From Seminavis robusta (Eukaryota > Bacillariophyta > Bacillariophyceae > Naviculales > Naviculaceae), in NCBI GenBank assembly GCA_903772945.1, contig CAICTM010000580.1:1-58367 (forward strand): a stretch of 58,367 nt of DNA, written 5' to 3'. The notes under the pieces are model-generated. The model ran no database searches. It had not been told where the DNA came from and worked only from the letters and a program-made list of their open reading frames with translations. How positions within the stretch are numbered: position 1 is the stretch's first letter; the number at the start of each line of letters is the position of its first letter. Made by a program: the position numbers and the translations under genes. Shown piece by piece: positions 10,833-22,918 of this stretch.

Positions 10833-13800
10833 CAAAATCTAAACCTGACAAAACTCCAGGAGAATGGTGCCTGAGCAGCGCCGCACTGTGCCGTTCCTAT
10901 TAATACCGATAGTAGGTCCAGGCTGGACGACGATGATTGAGACATTGAGACAGCTATCGATCGAGACTCGAGACGTACAGTCGTACGCTGAAACAGATAT
11001 AACAATAATATTACCTCCGCAGGTAAACTGCCTGAGTTCTCAACCCCTTTAATGCTATTTCCTATTTCCTATTTCCTATTTTCTATTTCCTATTTCCTAT
11101 TTCCTATTTTCTATTTCCTATTTCCTATTTCCTATTCCGGTGAAGCCAAAGCATAAGGATAGAGATAGTCATAAGCCAACAAAACTGAACATTGATGGTT
11201 CAATACAAGTTAGGGGTAGGAATAAATCATTAATATTTAAGGTTAGTGCAAACAGCACAACAGCACAATAAGCCAGCAGGAGCTGTAAAGGTTAGAGTTA
11301 CAATAAGGGAATGGCACCTGTAAATTATAGAGTAGCGGCGGCAACAAAACGTAGTCGGGTGTTGTCGCCAGGCTAGCTTAATAAAAAAGGTTGCAATGGG
11401 GAATGAATGTACCGGGCGGCAACACACGCGTAGTCGGTGTTGTCGCCAGGCTGCTTGAAAGATGGTGCAATCTCAACATGATCCTCCTTCTTCTATCTGT
11501 CTTTCTGCCGAGGTATCGCAACTCCCGCTGACTTAAATGCTATTTCCTATTTCATATATCCTATTTCCTATTCCTATTCCGTGAAGCAAAAGTATAAGGA
11601 TAAGATAGTCATAAACAAAAAACTGAACATTATGTTAATACAAGTTAGGGTAGAATAAATCATTAATATTTAGGTTAGTGCAATCAGCACAACACCACAA
11701 TAAGCCAGCAGGATTTAAAGGTTAGAGTTACAATAAGGAAATGGCAGCTGGTAAATTAAAGAGTAGCGGGCGGCAACACACGCGTAGTCGGTGTTGTCGC
11801 AGGGCTAGCTTAAATAAAAAAGATGTTACAATGATAATGATACCGGGCGGCAACACACGACGAAGTCGGGTTTGTCCCAGGGCTGCTTTGAAACAGGTGC
11901 AATCTCAAACATGTTCTCCTTCTTCTATCTGTCTTTCTGCCGAGGTATCGCAGCTCCGCTGACTTAAATGCTATTCCTATTTTCCTATTTCCATTTTCTA
12001 TTTCCTATTCCTATTCCTATTCCGGTGAAGCCAAAGCAAAAGGATAGAATAGTCATAAGCCAACAAAACTGAACAATGATGGTTCAATACAAGTTAGGGG
12101 TAGAATAAATCATTAATATTAAGGTTAGTGCAATCAGCAAAACAGCACAATAAGCCAGCAGGAAAAAGGTTACAATAGGGAAGTGAGCTGTAAATTATAG
12201 ATAGCGGCGGCAACACAAGACGAGTCGGGGTTGTGCCAGGGCTAGCTTAATAAAAAGAAGGTTGCAATGCGGAATGAATGATACCGGGGGCAACACACGA
12301 TAGTCGGGTGTTGTCGCCAGGCTGCTTGAAAGATGGGTGCATCCGAACATATCCTCCTCTTCTATCTGTCTTTCTCCGAGGTATGCAGCTCCCCTGACTT
12401 AAATGCTATTTCTATTTCCTATTTCCTCTATTCCGGTAAGCCAAAGTAAGGATAGAGATAGTCAAAAGCCAACAAAACTGAACATGATGGTTCAATACAA
12501 TTAGGGTAGGAATAAATCATTAATATTAAGGTTAGTGCAATCACCAACAGCACAATAAGCCAGCAAGGTGTAAAGGTTAGAGTTACAATAAGGGAATGGC
12601 AGCTGGTAAATTAGAGTAGCGGGCGGCACGACAACGTACACGACGAGTCGGGTGTGTCGCCAGGGCTACTTAAAAAAAAAAGAAGGTTCAATTAGGGAAT
12701 GATACCGGGCGACGACGGAGTGTTGTCGCCAGGGCTACTTGAAAAAAGGGTGCAATCTCAACATGATCCTCCTTCTCTCTATCTGTCTTTCTGCCGAGTA
12801 TCGCAGCTCCCGCTACTTAAATGCTATTTCCTATTTCCTATTTCCTATTTCCTATTCCGGTGAAGCAAATATAAGGATAGAGATAGTCATAAGCAACAAA
12901 ACTGAACATTGATGGTTAATACAAGTTAGGGTAGGAATAAATCATTAATATTTAAGTTAGTGCAATCAGCACAAACACACAATAAGCCAGCAGGAGCTGT
13001 AAAGGTTAGAGTTACAATAAGGGAATGGCAGCTGGTAAATTATAGATAGGGGCGGCAACACACGCGTAGTCGGTGTTGTCGCCAGGCTAGCTTAATAAAA
13101 AAAGGTTATGAGGGAATGATACCGGGGGCAACACACACGACGAGTCGGGTGTTGTCGCGCAGGGCTAGCTTGAAAGAGTGCAATCTCAAACATGACTCCT
13201 TCTTCTATCTGTTTTCTGCGAGGTATCGCAGCTCCCCTGACTTAAATGCTATTTCCATTTCCTATTTCCTATTTCCTATTCCGGTAAGCCAAAATATAGG
13301 ATAGAAGATAGTCATAAGACAACAAAACTGAACATTGATGGTTAATACAAGTTAGGGGTAGGAATAAATCATTAATATTAAGGTTAGTGCAATCACACAA
13401 CAACACACAATAAGCACAGGAGCTGTAAAGGTTAGAGTTACAATAAGGAATGGCAGCTGTAAATTATAGAGTAGCGGGGGCAAACACACGACGTAGTCGG
13501 GTGTTGTCGCCAGGGCTAGCTTAAATAAAAAAAGGTTTAAATGAGGTAATGATCGGGCGCAACACACGACAGTCGGTGTTGTCGCCAGGGCTGCCTTCTT
13601 GAAAGCAGGGTGCAATCTCAAACATGTTGTCCTTCTTCTATCTGTCTTTCTGCCGAGGTAACGCAGCTCCCGCTACTTAAATGCTATTCCTATTTCCTAT
13701 TTCTATTTCCAATTTTCTATTTCCTATTTCCTATTTCCTATTCCGGTGAAGCCAAAGAAAAGGATAGAGATAGTCATAAGACAACAAAACTGAACATTGA

Positions 13801-15265
13801 GGTTCAATACAAGTTAGGGTAGGAATAAATCATTAATATTTAAGGTTAGTGCAATCACAACAGCACAATAAGCCAGCAGGAGCTTTAAAGGTTAGAGTTA
13901 CAATAGGGAATGGCAGCTGGTAAATTATAGAGTACGGGCGGCAACAACCGACGTAGTCGGGTTTCGCCAGGCTAGCTTAATAAAAAGAAAGTTGCAATGC
14001 GAATGAATGATACCGGGCGGCAACACACGACGTAGTCGGTGTTGTCGCCAGGGCTAGTTGAAAGATGGGTGCAATCTGAACATGATCCTCCTTCTTCTAT
14101 CTGTCTTTCTGCCGAGGTATCGCAGCTCCCGCTGACTTAAATGCTTTTTCTATTTCCTATTCCTATTTCCTATCCATTCCGGTGAAGCCAAAAAATATAG
14201 GATAGAGAATAGTCATAAGCACAACAAAACTGAACATTGATGTTCAATACAAGTTAGGGGTAGGAATAAATCATTATTATTTAAGGTTAGTGCAATCATC
14301 GCAACAGCACAATAAGCACAGGAGTGTAAAGTAGAGTACAATAAGGGAATGGCACTGGTAAATTATAGAGTAGCGGGCGGCAACACACGCGTAGTCGGTG
14401 TTGTCGCCAGGCTATAATAAAAGAAGGTTTAATGAGGAATAATGATACCGGCGGCAAGGCTAGCTTGAAAGATGGGTGCAATCGGAACATGATCCTCCTT
14501 CTTCTATCTGTCTTTCTGCCGAGGTATCGCAGCTCCCGCTGACTTAAATGCTATTTCCTATTTCCTATTTCCTATTTCCTATTCCGGTGAAGCCAAAGTA
14601 TAAGGATAGAGATAGTCATAAGACAACAAAACTGAACATTGATGGTTAAATACAAGTTAGGGGTAGGAATAAATCATTAATATTTAAGGTTAGTGCAATC
14701 AGCACAACACCACAATAAGCCAGCAGGAGCTGTAAAGGTTAGAGTTACAATAAGGGAATGGCAGCTGGTAAATTATAGAGTAGCGGGCGGCAACACACGA
14801 CGTAGTCGGGTGTTGTCGCCAGGGCTAGCTTAAATAAAAAAAGGATGTTACAATGAGGTAATGATACCGGGCGGCAACACACGACGAAGTCGGGTGTTGT
14901 CGCCAGGGCTGCCTTCTTGAAAGCAGGGTGCAATCTCAAACATGTTGTCCTTCTTCTATCTGTCTTTCTGCCGAGGTATCGCAGCTCCCGCTGACTTAAA
15001 TGCTATTTCCTATTTCCTATTTCCTATTTCCAATTTTCTATTTCCTATTTCCTATTTCCTATTCCGGTGAAGCCAAAGCAAAAGGATAGAGATAGTCATA
15101 AGACAACAAAACTGAACATTGATGGTTCAATACAAGTTAGGGGTAGGAATAAATCATTAATATTTAAGGTTAGTGCAATCAGCACAACAGCACAATAAGC
15201 CAGCAGGAGCTGTAAAGGTTAGAGTTACAATAAGGGAATGGCAGCTGGTAAATTATAGAGTAGCG

Positions 15266-15300
15266 GGCGGCAACACACGACGTAGTCGGGTGTTGTCGCC
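15266..15300. repeat. Hairpin 1 of a representative array unit
   Basis: A 35-nt inverted repeat. GGCGGCAACAC at the left pairs with GTGTTGTCGCC at the right over 11 positions with one G-T pair. After one A/G mismatch, CGAC pairs with GTCG, leaving a GTA loop. The outer arms and loop recur in nearly every unit of the array. Confidence 0.85.
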
Positions 15301-15350
15301 AGGGCTAGCTTAATAAAAAGAAGGTTGCAATGCGGGAATGAATGATACCG

Positions 15351-15385
15351 GGCGGCAACACACGACGTAGTCGGGTGTTGTCGCC
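15351..15385. repeat. Hairpin 2 of the same array unit
   Basis: An exact repeat of the preceding 35-nt hairpin, 85 bp further on (start to start). In one unit type the loop region reads CGACGAAGTCG instead of CGACGTAGTCG, which keeps the CGAC/GTCG pairing. Confidence 0.85.
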
Positions 15386-18300
15386 AGGGCTAGCTTGAAA
15401 GATGGGTGCAATCGGAACATGATCCTCCTTCTTCTATCTGTCTTTCTGCCGAGGTATCGCAGCCCCCGCTGACTTAAATGCTATTTCCTATTTCCTATTT
15501 CCTATTCCGGTGAAGCCAAAGTATAAGGATAGAGATAGTCATAAGCCAACAAAACTGAACATTGATGGTTCAATACAAGTTAGGGGTAGGAATAAATCAT
15601 TATTATTTAAGGTTAGTGCAATCATCGCAACAGCACAATAAGCCAGCAGGAGTTGTAAAGGTTAGAGTTACAATAAGGGAATGGCAGCTGGTAAATTATA
15701 GAGTAGCGGGCGGCAACACACGACGTAGTCGGGTGTTGTCGCCAGGGCTAGCTTAATAAAAAGAAGGTTGCAATGCGGGAATGAATGATACCGGGCGGCA
15801 ACACACGACGTAGTCGGGTGTTGTCGCCAGGGCTAGCTTGAAAGATGGGTGGCAATCGAACTGTCATGATCCTTCTTTCTTCTATCTGTCTTTCTGCCGA
15901 GTATCGCAGCTCCCGCTGACTTAATGCTATTTCCTATTTCCATATTTCATATTTCCTATTTCCTATTCCGGTGAAGCCAAAGTATAAGGATAGAGATAGT
16001 CATAAGACAACAAAACTGAAAATTGATGGTTAAATACAAGTTAGGGGTAGGAATAAATCATTAATATTTAAGGTTAGTGCAATCAGCACAACACCACAAT
16101 AAGCAGCAGGAGCTGTAAAGGTTAGAGTTACAATAAGGGAATGGCAGCTGGTAAATTATAGAGTAGCGGGCGCAACACACGACGTAGTCGGGTGTTGTCG
16201 CCAGGGCTAGCTTAAAATAAAAAAGAAGGTTACAATGAGGAATGATACGGGGCGGCAACACACGACGTAGTCGGGTTGTTGTCGCCAGGGCTGCCTTCTT
16301 GAAAGCAGGGTGCAATCTCAAACATGTTCCTTCTTCTATCTGTCTTTCTGCCGAGGTATCGCAGCTCCCGCTGACTTAAATGCTATTTCCTATTTCCTAT
16401 TTCTATTTCCTATTTCCATTCCGGTGAAGCCAAATATAAGGATAGAGATAGTCATAAGCAACAAAACTGAACATTGATGGTTAAATACAGTTAGGGGTAG
16501 GAATAAATCATTAATATTTAAGGTTAGTGCAATCAGCACAACACCACAATAAGCCAGCAGGAGCTGTAAAGGTTAGAGTTACAATAAGGGAATGGCAGCT
16601 GGTAAATTATGAGTAGCGGGCGGCAACACGACGTAGTCGACGTAGTCGGGTGTTGTCGCCAGGGCTAGCTTAAATAAAAAAAGGATGTTACAATGAGGTA
16701 ATGATACCGGGCGCAACACACGACGAAGTCGGGTGTTGTCGCAGGGCTGCCTTCTTGAAAGCAGGGTGCAATCTCAAACATGTTGTCCTTCTTCTATCTG
16801 TCTTTCTGCCGAGGTATCGCAGCTCCCGCTGACTTAAATGCTATTTCCTATTTCTATTTCCTATTTCCATTTCTATTTCCTATTTCCTATTTCCTATTCC
16901 ATCCGGTGAAGCCAAAGAAAAGGATAGAGATAGTCATAAGCCAACAAAACTGACATTGAGGTTCAATACAATTAGGGGTAGGAATAAATCATTAATTATT
17001 TAAGGTTAGTGCAATCAGCACAACAGCACAATAAGCCAGCAGGAGTTGTAAAGGTTAGAGTTACAATAAGGGAATGGCAGCTGGTAAATTATAGAGTAGC
17101 GGGCGGCAAACACACGACGTAGTCGGGTGTTGTCGCCAGGGCTAGCTTAATAAAAAGAAGGTGCAATGCGGGAATGAATGATACCGGGCGGCAACACACG
17201 ACGAGTCGGGTGTTGTCGCCAGGGCTGCTTGAAAGATGGTGCAATCCGAACATGATCCTCCTTCTTCTATCTGTCTTTTGCCGAGGTATCGCAGCCCCCG
17301 CTGACTTAAATGCTATTTCTATTTCCTATTTCCTATTCCGGTGAAGCCAAAGTATAAGGATAGAGATAGTCATAAGCCAAACAAAACTGAACATTGATGG
17401 TTCAATACAAGTTAGGGGTAGGAATAAATCATTATATTTAAGGTTAGTGCAATCATCCAACAGCACAATAAGCAAGCAGGAGTTGTAAAGGTTAGAGTTA
17501 CAATAGGGAATGGCAGCTGGTAAATTATAGAGTAGCGGGGGCAACAAACGACGTAGTCGGGTGTTGTCGCCAGGGCTAGCTTAATAAAAAGAAGGTTGCA
17601 ATGCGGGAATGAATGATACCGGGCGCAACACACGACGTAGTCGGGTGTTTTCGCCAGGGCTAGCTTGAAGAAGGGTGCAATCAAAATGATCCTCCTTCTT
17701 CTATCTGTCTTTCTTGCCGAGGTATCGCAGCTCCCGCTGACTTAAATGCTATTTCCTATTTCCTATTTCCTATTTCCTATTCGGTGAAGCCAAATAAGGA
17801 TAGAGATAGTCATAAGACAACAAAACTGAACATTGATGGTTAAATACAAGTTAGGGGTAGGAATAATAATTATTTTAAGGTTAGTGCAATCACACACAAA
17901 TAAGCCAGCAGGATGTAAAGGTTAGAGTTACAATAAGGAATGGCAGCTGGTAAATTATAGAGTAGGGGGCGGCAACACACGATGAGTCGGGTGTTGTCGC
18001 CAGGGCTAGCTTAATAAAAAAGGTTCAATGAGGTAATGATACGGGCGGCAACACACGACGAAGTCGGGTGTTGTCGCCAGGGCCTTCTGAAAGCAGGGTG
18101 CATCTCAAACATGTTGTCCTTCTTCTATCTGTCTTTCTGCCGAGGATCGCAGCTCCCGCTGACTAATGCTATCTATTTCCTATTTCCTATTTCTATTTTC
18201 TATTTCTTCCTATTTCATTCCTATTTCCTATTCCGGTGAAGCCAAAGTATAAGGATAGAGATAGTCATAAGACAACAAAACTGAACATTGATGGTTCAAT

Positions 18301-19005
18301 ACAAGTTAGGGGTAGGAATAAATCATTAATATTTAAGGTTAGTGCAATCAGCACAACAGCACAATAAGCCAGCAGGAGCTGTAAAGTTAGAGTTACAATA
18401 AGGGAATGGCAGCTGGTAAATTATAGAGTAGCGGGCGGCAACACACGACGTAGTCGGGTGTTGTCGCCAGGGCTAGCTTAATAAAAAGAAGGTTGCAATG
18501 AGGGAATGAATGATACCGGGCGGAACACACGACGTAGTCGGGGTTGTCGCCAGGGCTAGCTTGAAAGATGGGTGCAATCGGAACATGATCCTCCTTCTTC
18601 TATCTGTCTTTCTGCCGAGGTATCGCAGCCCCCGCTGACTTAAATGCTATTCCTATTTCCTATATCCTATTTCCTATTCCGGTGAAGCCAAAATATAGGA
18701 TAGAGATAGTCATAAGCCAACAAAACTGAACATTGATGGTTCAATACAAGTTAGGGTAGGAATAAATCATTATTATTTAAGGTTAGTGCAATCATCGCAA
18801 CAGCACAATAAGCCAGCAGAGTTGTAAAGGTTAGAGTTACAATAAGGGAATGGCAGCTGGTAAATTATAGAGTAGCGGGGGCAACACACGACGTAGTCGG
18901 GTGTTGTCGCCAGGGCTAGCTAGCTTGAAAGATGGGTGCAATCCGAACATAATCCCCCTTCTTCTATCTGTCTTTCTGGGGAGGTATCGCAGCTCCCGCT
19001 GACTT

Positions 19006-19376
19006 ATTAATTAGAGACTGCTTGTCCCGGTACGGTACTGTGTACGGTAGCTAGAGTAGGCTAGCTGGCTAGACAGCTTATTCATTCTCGACCCAAAGAA
19101 TCTTCAAGCTTTCTGGTCCAGCCTTTCTCTCGAACAGACTCGAGCGGAGCATTTTTTGAGCCTAGGTTCTATGCTTGATTGCAGATTCCCACCAATAAGG
19201 CAGGAAGAGAGGGCCCTAATGCGTCCGGGCCCAGAACATCTAGGACCCTCTTGTGAGTGAAAGTAGGAGCCGTTTAGCAAATTGGTTCGTGAGCCGCGTG
19301 CATCACTTTCAGTGCAATGCCCAATTGCAATGATGGTGACATAAGATAGCCAAATAAATATCTACATGTATTGTCT
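19006..19376. other. Unique spacer between satellite array and metallopeptidase gene
   Basis: No gene is visible. There is a CTAG/GGTAC palindromic patch at about 19029-19075. An imperfect inverted repeat is at about 19205-19254, with agagagggccct on the left and aggaccctctt on the right, enclosing a second gggccc pair. It lies 3' of the minus-strand peptidase gene. Confidence 0.4.
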
Positions 19377-21872
19377 TTACGTCGTGAAGAAGGAGGCAAT
19401 ACTCCGTGCGACTTTTCGAACCACTTCGAAAGCTTCTGCACAAGCATTTGTCTGGGTGCATACTACCTGGGCGTAGCAGGTGTCAGTATTCACACCCACA
19501 CCAACGGCAGCAAATCCAACAGAAATGGCTTCTCGAGCCTGTTGAACGGTACAGGACGTCGTAGGGGCTCTCGCGGCAAAGAACTCGTCCACAACATTGC
19601 ATGTTTGTTTAGCAGCGTCTCTGAAGCCACTGTTCATGGAGAGCATCTCCAAGTTTGCATATAGGAAAGTGTTCGCGAGTAGAACAACACACTCTTTCAA
19701 GGAGGACCCACAAGTATTCTCACAGGCTCTCACAGCGTTGACGTATGCCCTGTTCAGGAAACCGCTGGTATAGTGAACGTTCATCGAATTCCTGTACTCG
19801 CAAAAAGTGCTGATAGACTTTCCGTCAGCTGATGGATTTTCCATACTACGAAGAAATTCTCTCCCAAGTCCTGGTCCGGCTAGTGACTCTCCTAACAAAG
19901 AATACATCAACAAGCAATGAAATGAGCGGAATGGCATATCATCTCCTCGGGTGAAAACGGCTACACGTACCCACGAGGAAGTCCGGTGTGTCTTTACTGT
20001 CGTTAATTGTGAACTCCAATGCACACCCCATGAGATCGGAGTAGGCTTCATTCAATCCTCCCGATTGCAACAGATAGAGAAGATTGCTTGACTCGGAGGT
20101 AAGTCCGTGCGTGAGCTTGTATCATAGCATCCAGGAAGAAACATTGTGAGTCTTATTGCTTGACTTTATAGGCATCGACGGAACAACCCGGATATGCATT
20201 CTTACCTCGTGCACGACGACATCTGGGATTTGAGGGCGCAGCGTGAGTGGCAGAATATCATGTACATTGGGACCGTCAAACGCGTTTTCTCTGGCACTGA
20301 CCTGTTGAGACCAAAGGATAGAATATATCGCAGTCGCAATCACCAAAAGTTACCGTCCGATCTATACAGACCAAGGGGACGAGATGCCATTATTTGCAAG
20401 GATTGAAAACGTTGTACCTTTCGTCAATCGAATGATTCAATCGGTCTTGACTTACCTCCGGGTACGTAAAAAGCATTGCAGTAGTCTGCAGTCATTTGAG
20501 ATACCGGTACGTTTCACAGCGTTAGCAGGAAAAGAGGAAAAGTCGACCATGGCGCCCCGCAAACAAACAACGTGATTGAGCACTTTACCTTCTTCGTAGT
20601 GAACGCGACCGACCACAGGAATAGGATTTTCGGCCTCCTTGGTAAGCCCGCCCATCAGCCCCAGGTGTTCTTGGAGATACTGGAAGTAGTTGACCGCACC
20701 CCACTGAACATCAGACAACGCATCGGCACAGTTCGGCACTTCGGACACCGAGCAGGATTTCCCTGAATTGCAGTTCAGAGTTCCGTGCCAATGATACTGG
20801 AAGATGGGCCCCGGAGCAACCCTTTGATTCTTATCAAAAGTAAGTCATGAAGAAGAATGGCAATGTCAGCGTTGATACATGTACAAGGTTGTTGCTCTAG
20901 ACATCAGCAAAGGCTTACCCCAGATCCATCGGTACCAGTAATGCAGAGAGTCTTGCGTCCATCATTGTTCAAGTAAAGAGTCTCCACATCGCATTCCACA
21001 GTTTGATCAGGATTCCATGCAATACCAGGCTCTATGGTAGCACAACTATCACATTTAGAAGCATCCAACTGCGAACCAGCACCCTGTAAATATCTGTGTC
21101 GAATTTCGGCTTTCCTTTGTAATTTCTCTTGCTTTTCCACCGCCCCCGCTATGTCGCATTTAAGGATGATCTCGTCGGTTTCATCATCCACAACTACTTG
21201 ATACAGCTGTGGTTCTCCCGGGATGGATTCGTCCCAAACGGTACCAATCCATGCTCGGTAATCCTGGTTTTCCGTGGGGAAAATCTCAAGGGCCAACGTC
21301 GTAACCCGATATTCGGGCACCCCAAATAGCCCTGCGACCATACTTACGCCTTCCTCTTTTGTAGCGTGCTTGGGTGTGAATCCAGTGGGTACACGCACAG
21401 CATTCAATCTGTAACCGTCCACTGACACAATGCTCCTTGTATTCATGGTCGCAAGTGTGTTGGTGTTGACCAAAGCGCTTCGCTCGATGGCGGACAACTG
21501 GGAACATTCACTCGTTGTCACCACGAAATCAGCCCCATAGACGGGCAGCCCCTGGACAAGCTCTCGGACACGGTGTCGTTCTACAAGACAGGTAGAGCCG
21601 TCGTTGGATTTCACTTGGTTGACTTGACGGGCAGAAAAAGAATTAGTCTGGCCTCCTGCAAAGAGTCCCCTACTCTCCAAGGTTGGAACATCTTCATCTG
21701 ACAAGCTCACGTGACGTGACATATCAGGCATTATTCCCGTGCACTGTTGGCGTCCTTCTCTCCCTGATGACTGCCGTACTCCCTCCACTGGCCCCAGGTT
21801 CAAGAGCAGGAGGGTTGCAACAAAGCATGCAAGGCGGAAATGGTTGAATAAATCGTTCATAGTGAAGTCCAA
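19377..21872 (-). CDS. Secreted thermolysin-family (M4) metallopeptidase, six exons
   Basis: Exons in gene order are 21872-20919, 20829-20589, 20485-20456 (30 nt), 20288-20206, 20115-19971 and 19891-19377, all with GT-AG borders and matching phases, giving 655 residues. The N-terminus is a signal peptide (ACFVATLLLLNLGPVEG). An FTP propeptide segment follows (LVQGLPVYGADFVV), then a PepSY-like strand set (RAWIGTVWDES...YQVVVDDETDEIILKCD). The catalytic part joins across introns to give HELTH at 435-439, GGLNEAYSD with E459, and NVHYTSG with H524. The His435-Glu459 distance (24) and the His435-His524 distance (89) equal those between thermolysin His142, Glu166 and His231. The C-terminal helical half ends in the usual M4 AVGV segment, extended by a Cys-containing tail. 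It should be exported as a zymogen. The first two exons and the last are certain; the 30-nt exon is inferred from frame. Confidence 0.85.
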
Positions 21873-22444
21873 TCCTGAGAGAAGTCAGAGCCCTTAGAAA
21901 GCAAAAGTTGAGACTTGTTTTGAGTTGAGAGGGCGGTGAGCTCTGACTTTGATGCGTTCGCCAGCCCTCGAAGCACCATCGATCATGGATGAGAGGTGCG
22001 AGGTGGGATCAACCGATGGTTTCAACGCAGAGCTTTAATGAGTAATTACACCCGGAGAGAACATCGTCCGGCGCCCAGGACCGTAAATAGAAGCACTTTT
22101 AATTAAGTACCAAGAGGTACGGCTGTAAACAAATCTAATCACGCACACTTGCTCTAAAAATTTTGCATGAGTCATGTTTAATCGGGACCCACACAAAGTC
22201 ATTCATCTCCCGATGACTGCCAGGCCAACAGGTAGATAGTGGTAGTATCTTCGCGTAGAAAATACCAGCAAACCTGGGCTTGACAACAAGCAAGATCCAT
22301 GCTTCTTCTTCTCTTGTTTACAAGAACATATCGCGGTTCCCATATCACTTGTTCTTTGTTGTTTTCATAGCTTCCCCCCACACTTCGAGACAGCGTCTCC
22401 TGCCATTATCCGCAGAAGCCAAGTTACCAAAAAGCACTTTCACC
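21873..22444. other. Divergent intergenic region, peptidase (-) and repeat gene 1 (+)
   Basis: About 570 bp between divergent start codons. The right end (about 22290-22440) is pyrimidine-rich and reads as a leader of the repeat gene. An open frame continues upstream from its start to 22280, but the strongly conserved protein start and the caccATGgcg context place the real start at 22445. No specific promoter motif is recognised. Confidence 0.35.
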
Positions 22445-22918
22445 ATGGCGGATCTTATGTTTTCAATGGGCCAGACCAAGGGCAAGAAAAAGACTGCCAA
22501 GAAGGTCAAGGACACCAAAGATTCCTTGAAGGATGTTGTCATCACTGACACAGTCGAGACTAACATTCGCGCTGATCAACACAACCGTGAGATTCAATCC
22601 AAGGAAACTGCTCGCAACCAAATCAAGGAGAACATGAATGTCACTGTCACCGAGACAGTGGAAGGTGATATTCGTAAGGATCAACACAACCGTGAGATCC
22701 AGTCCAAGGAAACTGCTCGAAACCAAATCAAGGAGAACATGAATGTCACAGTTACTGAGACGGTTGAAGGCGACATCCGCAAGGATCAACACAACCGCGA
22801 AATCAAGTCCAAGGAGACTGCTCGCAACCAGATCAAGGAGAACACCAACTTTGATATGGCTCGTTCCCTCTTTGGAGGTGGTGGCGAAGAGGAAGAAGAA
22901 GAGGAGGAGGAAGAGTAA
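22445..22918 (+). CDS. 35-residue-repeat protein, copy 1 (three repeats)
   Basis: I do not recognise this family. The 157-residue protein has a fixed head MADLMFSMGQTKGKKKTAKK, then VKDTKDSLK. Three tandem repeats of exactly 35 residues follow (pattern DVxITDTVExxIRxDQHNRE, then IQSKETARNQIKENM). The tail is NFDMARSLFGGGG followed by ten Glu. Each repeat is 105 bp, so the copies are in frame and equivalent to five heptads, and the charged pattern is helical. The head is very basic and the tail very acidic. No signal peptide, membrane segment or enzyme motif is seen. The ATG at 22445 is chosen because the same head and start context recur in the two paralogues downstream. A structural or charge-mediated scaffold is possible, but that is speculation. 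Confidence 0.8.
   Translation: MADLMFSMGQTKGKKKTAKKVKDTKDSLKDVVITDTVETNIRADQHNREIQSKETARNQIKENMNVTVTETVEGDIRKDQHNREIQSKETARNQIKENMNVTVTETVEGDIRKDQHNREIKSKETARNQIKENTNFDMARSLFGGGGEEEEEEEEEE

Larger units (their letters stand above)
11048..19005. repeat. Tandem satellite array, about 18 units of about 440 bp with paired hairpins
   Basis: The landmark cgctgacttaaatgctatttcc recurs at about 11525, 11959, 12395, 12812, 13235, 13670, 14133, 14538, 14990, 15468, 15916, 16370, 16827, 17299, 17736, 18159 and 18636, so units are about 360-480 bp. Each unit runs: a (TATTTCC)n microsatellite, ccggtgaagccaaag, an AT-rich conserved body, hairpin 1, a spacer of about 50 bp, hairpin 2, and a pyrimidine-rich cttcttctatctgtctttctgcc. 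Units fall into types that differ around the second hairpin. Full-length copies are mostly at 14500-15900; copies nearer the ends carry many single-base gaps. No unit has a conserved ORF on either strand. It ends abruptly at about 19005 beside unique sequence. I see no transposase, target-site duplication or telomeric motif. Confidence 0.95.

Noticed and set aside
11230..17684. Minus-strand ORFs in the satellite with FKLALATTPDYVVCC-type peptides
   Set aside because: They arise from translating the hairpins. They break in almost every unit through indels and keep no common start or length.
11184..18310. tRNA B-box-like ggttcaatacaagtt in each unit
   Set aside because: No matching A box or cloverleaf could be drawn, so it is not a tRNA or obvious SINE.
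11048..19005. CRISPR-like array
   Set aside because: Units of about 440 bp are repeated throughout with no variable spacers and no cas genes, and the window is clearly eukaryotic. It is a satellite.
22280..22444. N-terminal extension of repeat gene 1
   Set aside because: The two paralogues start at the equivalent of 22445 in a good start context, and the extension is not shared.
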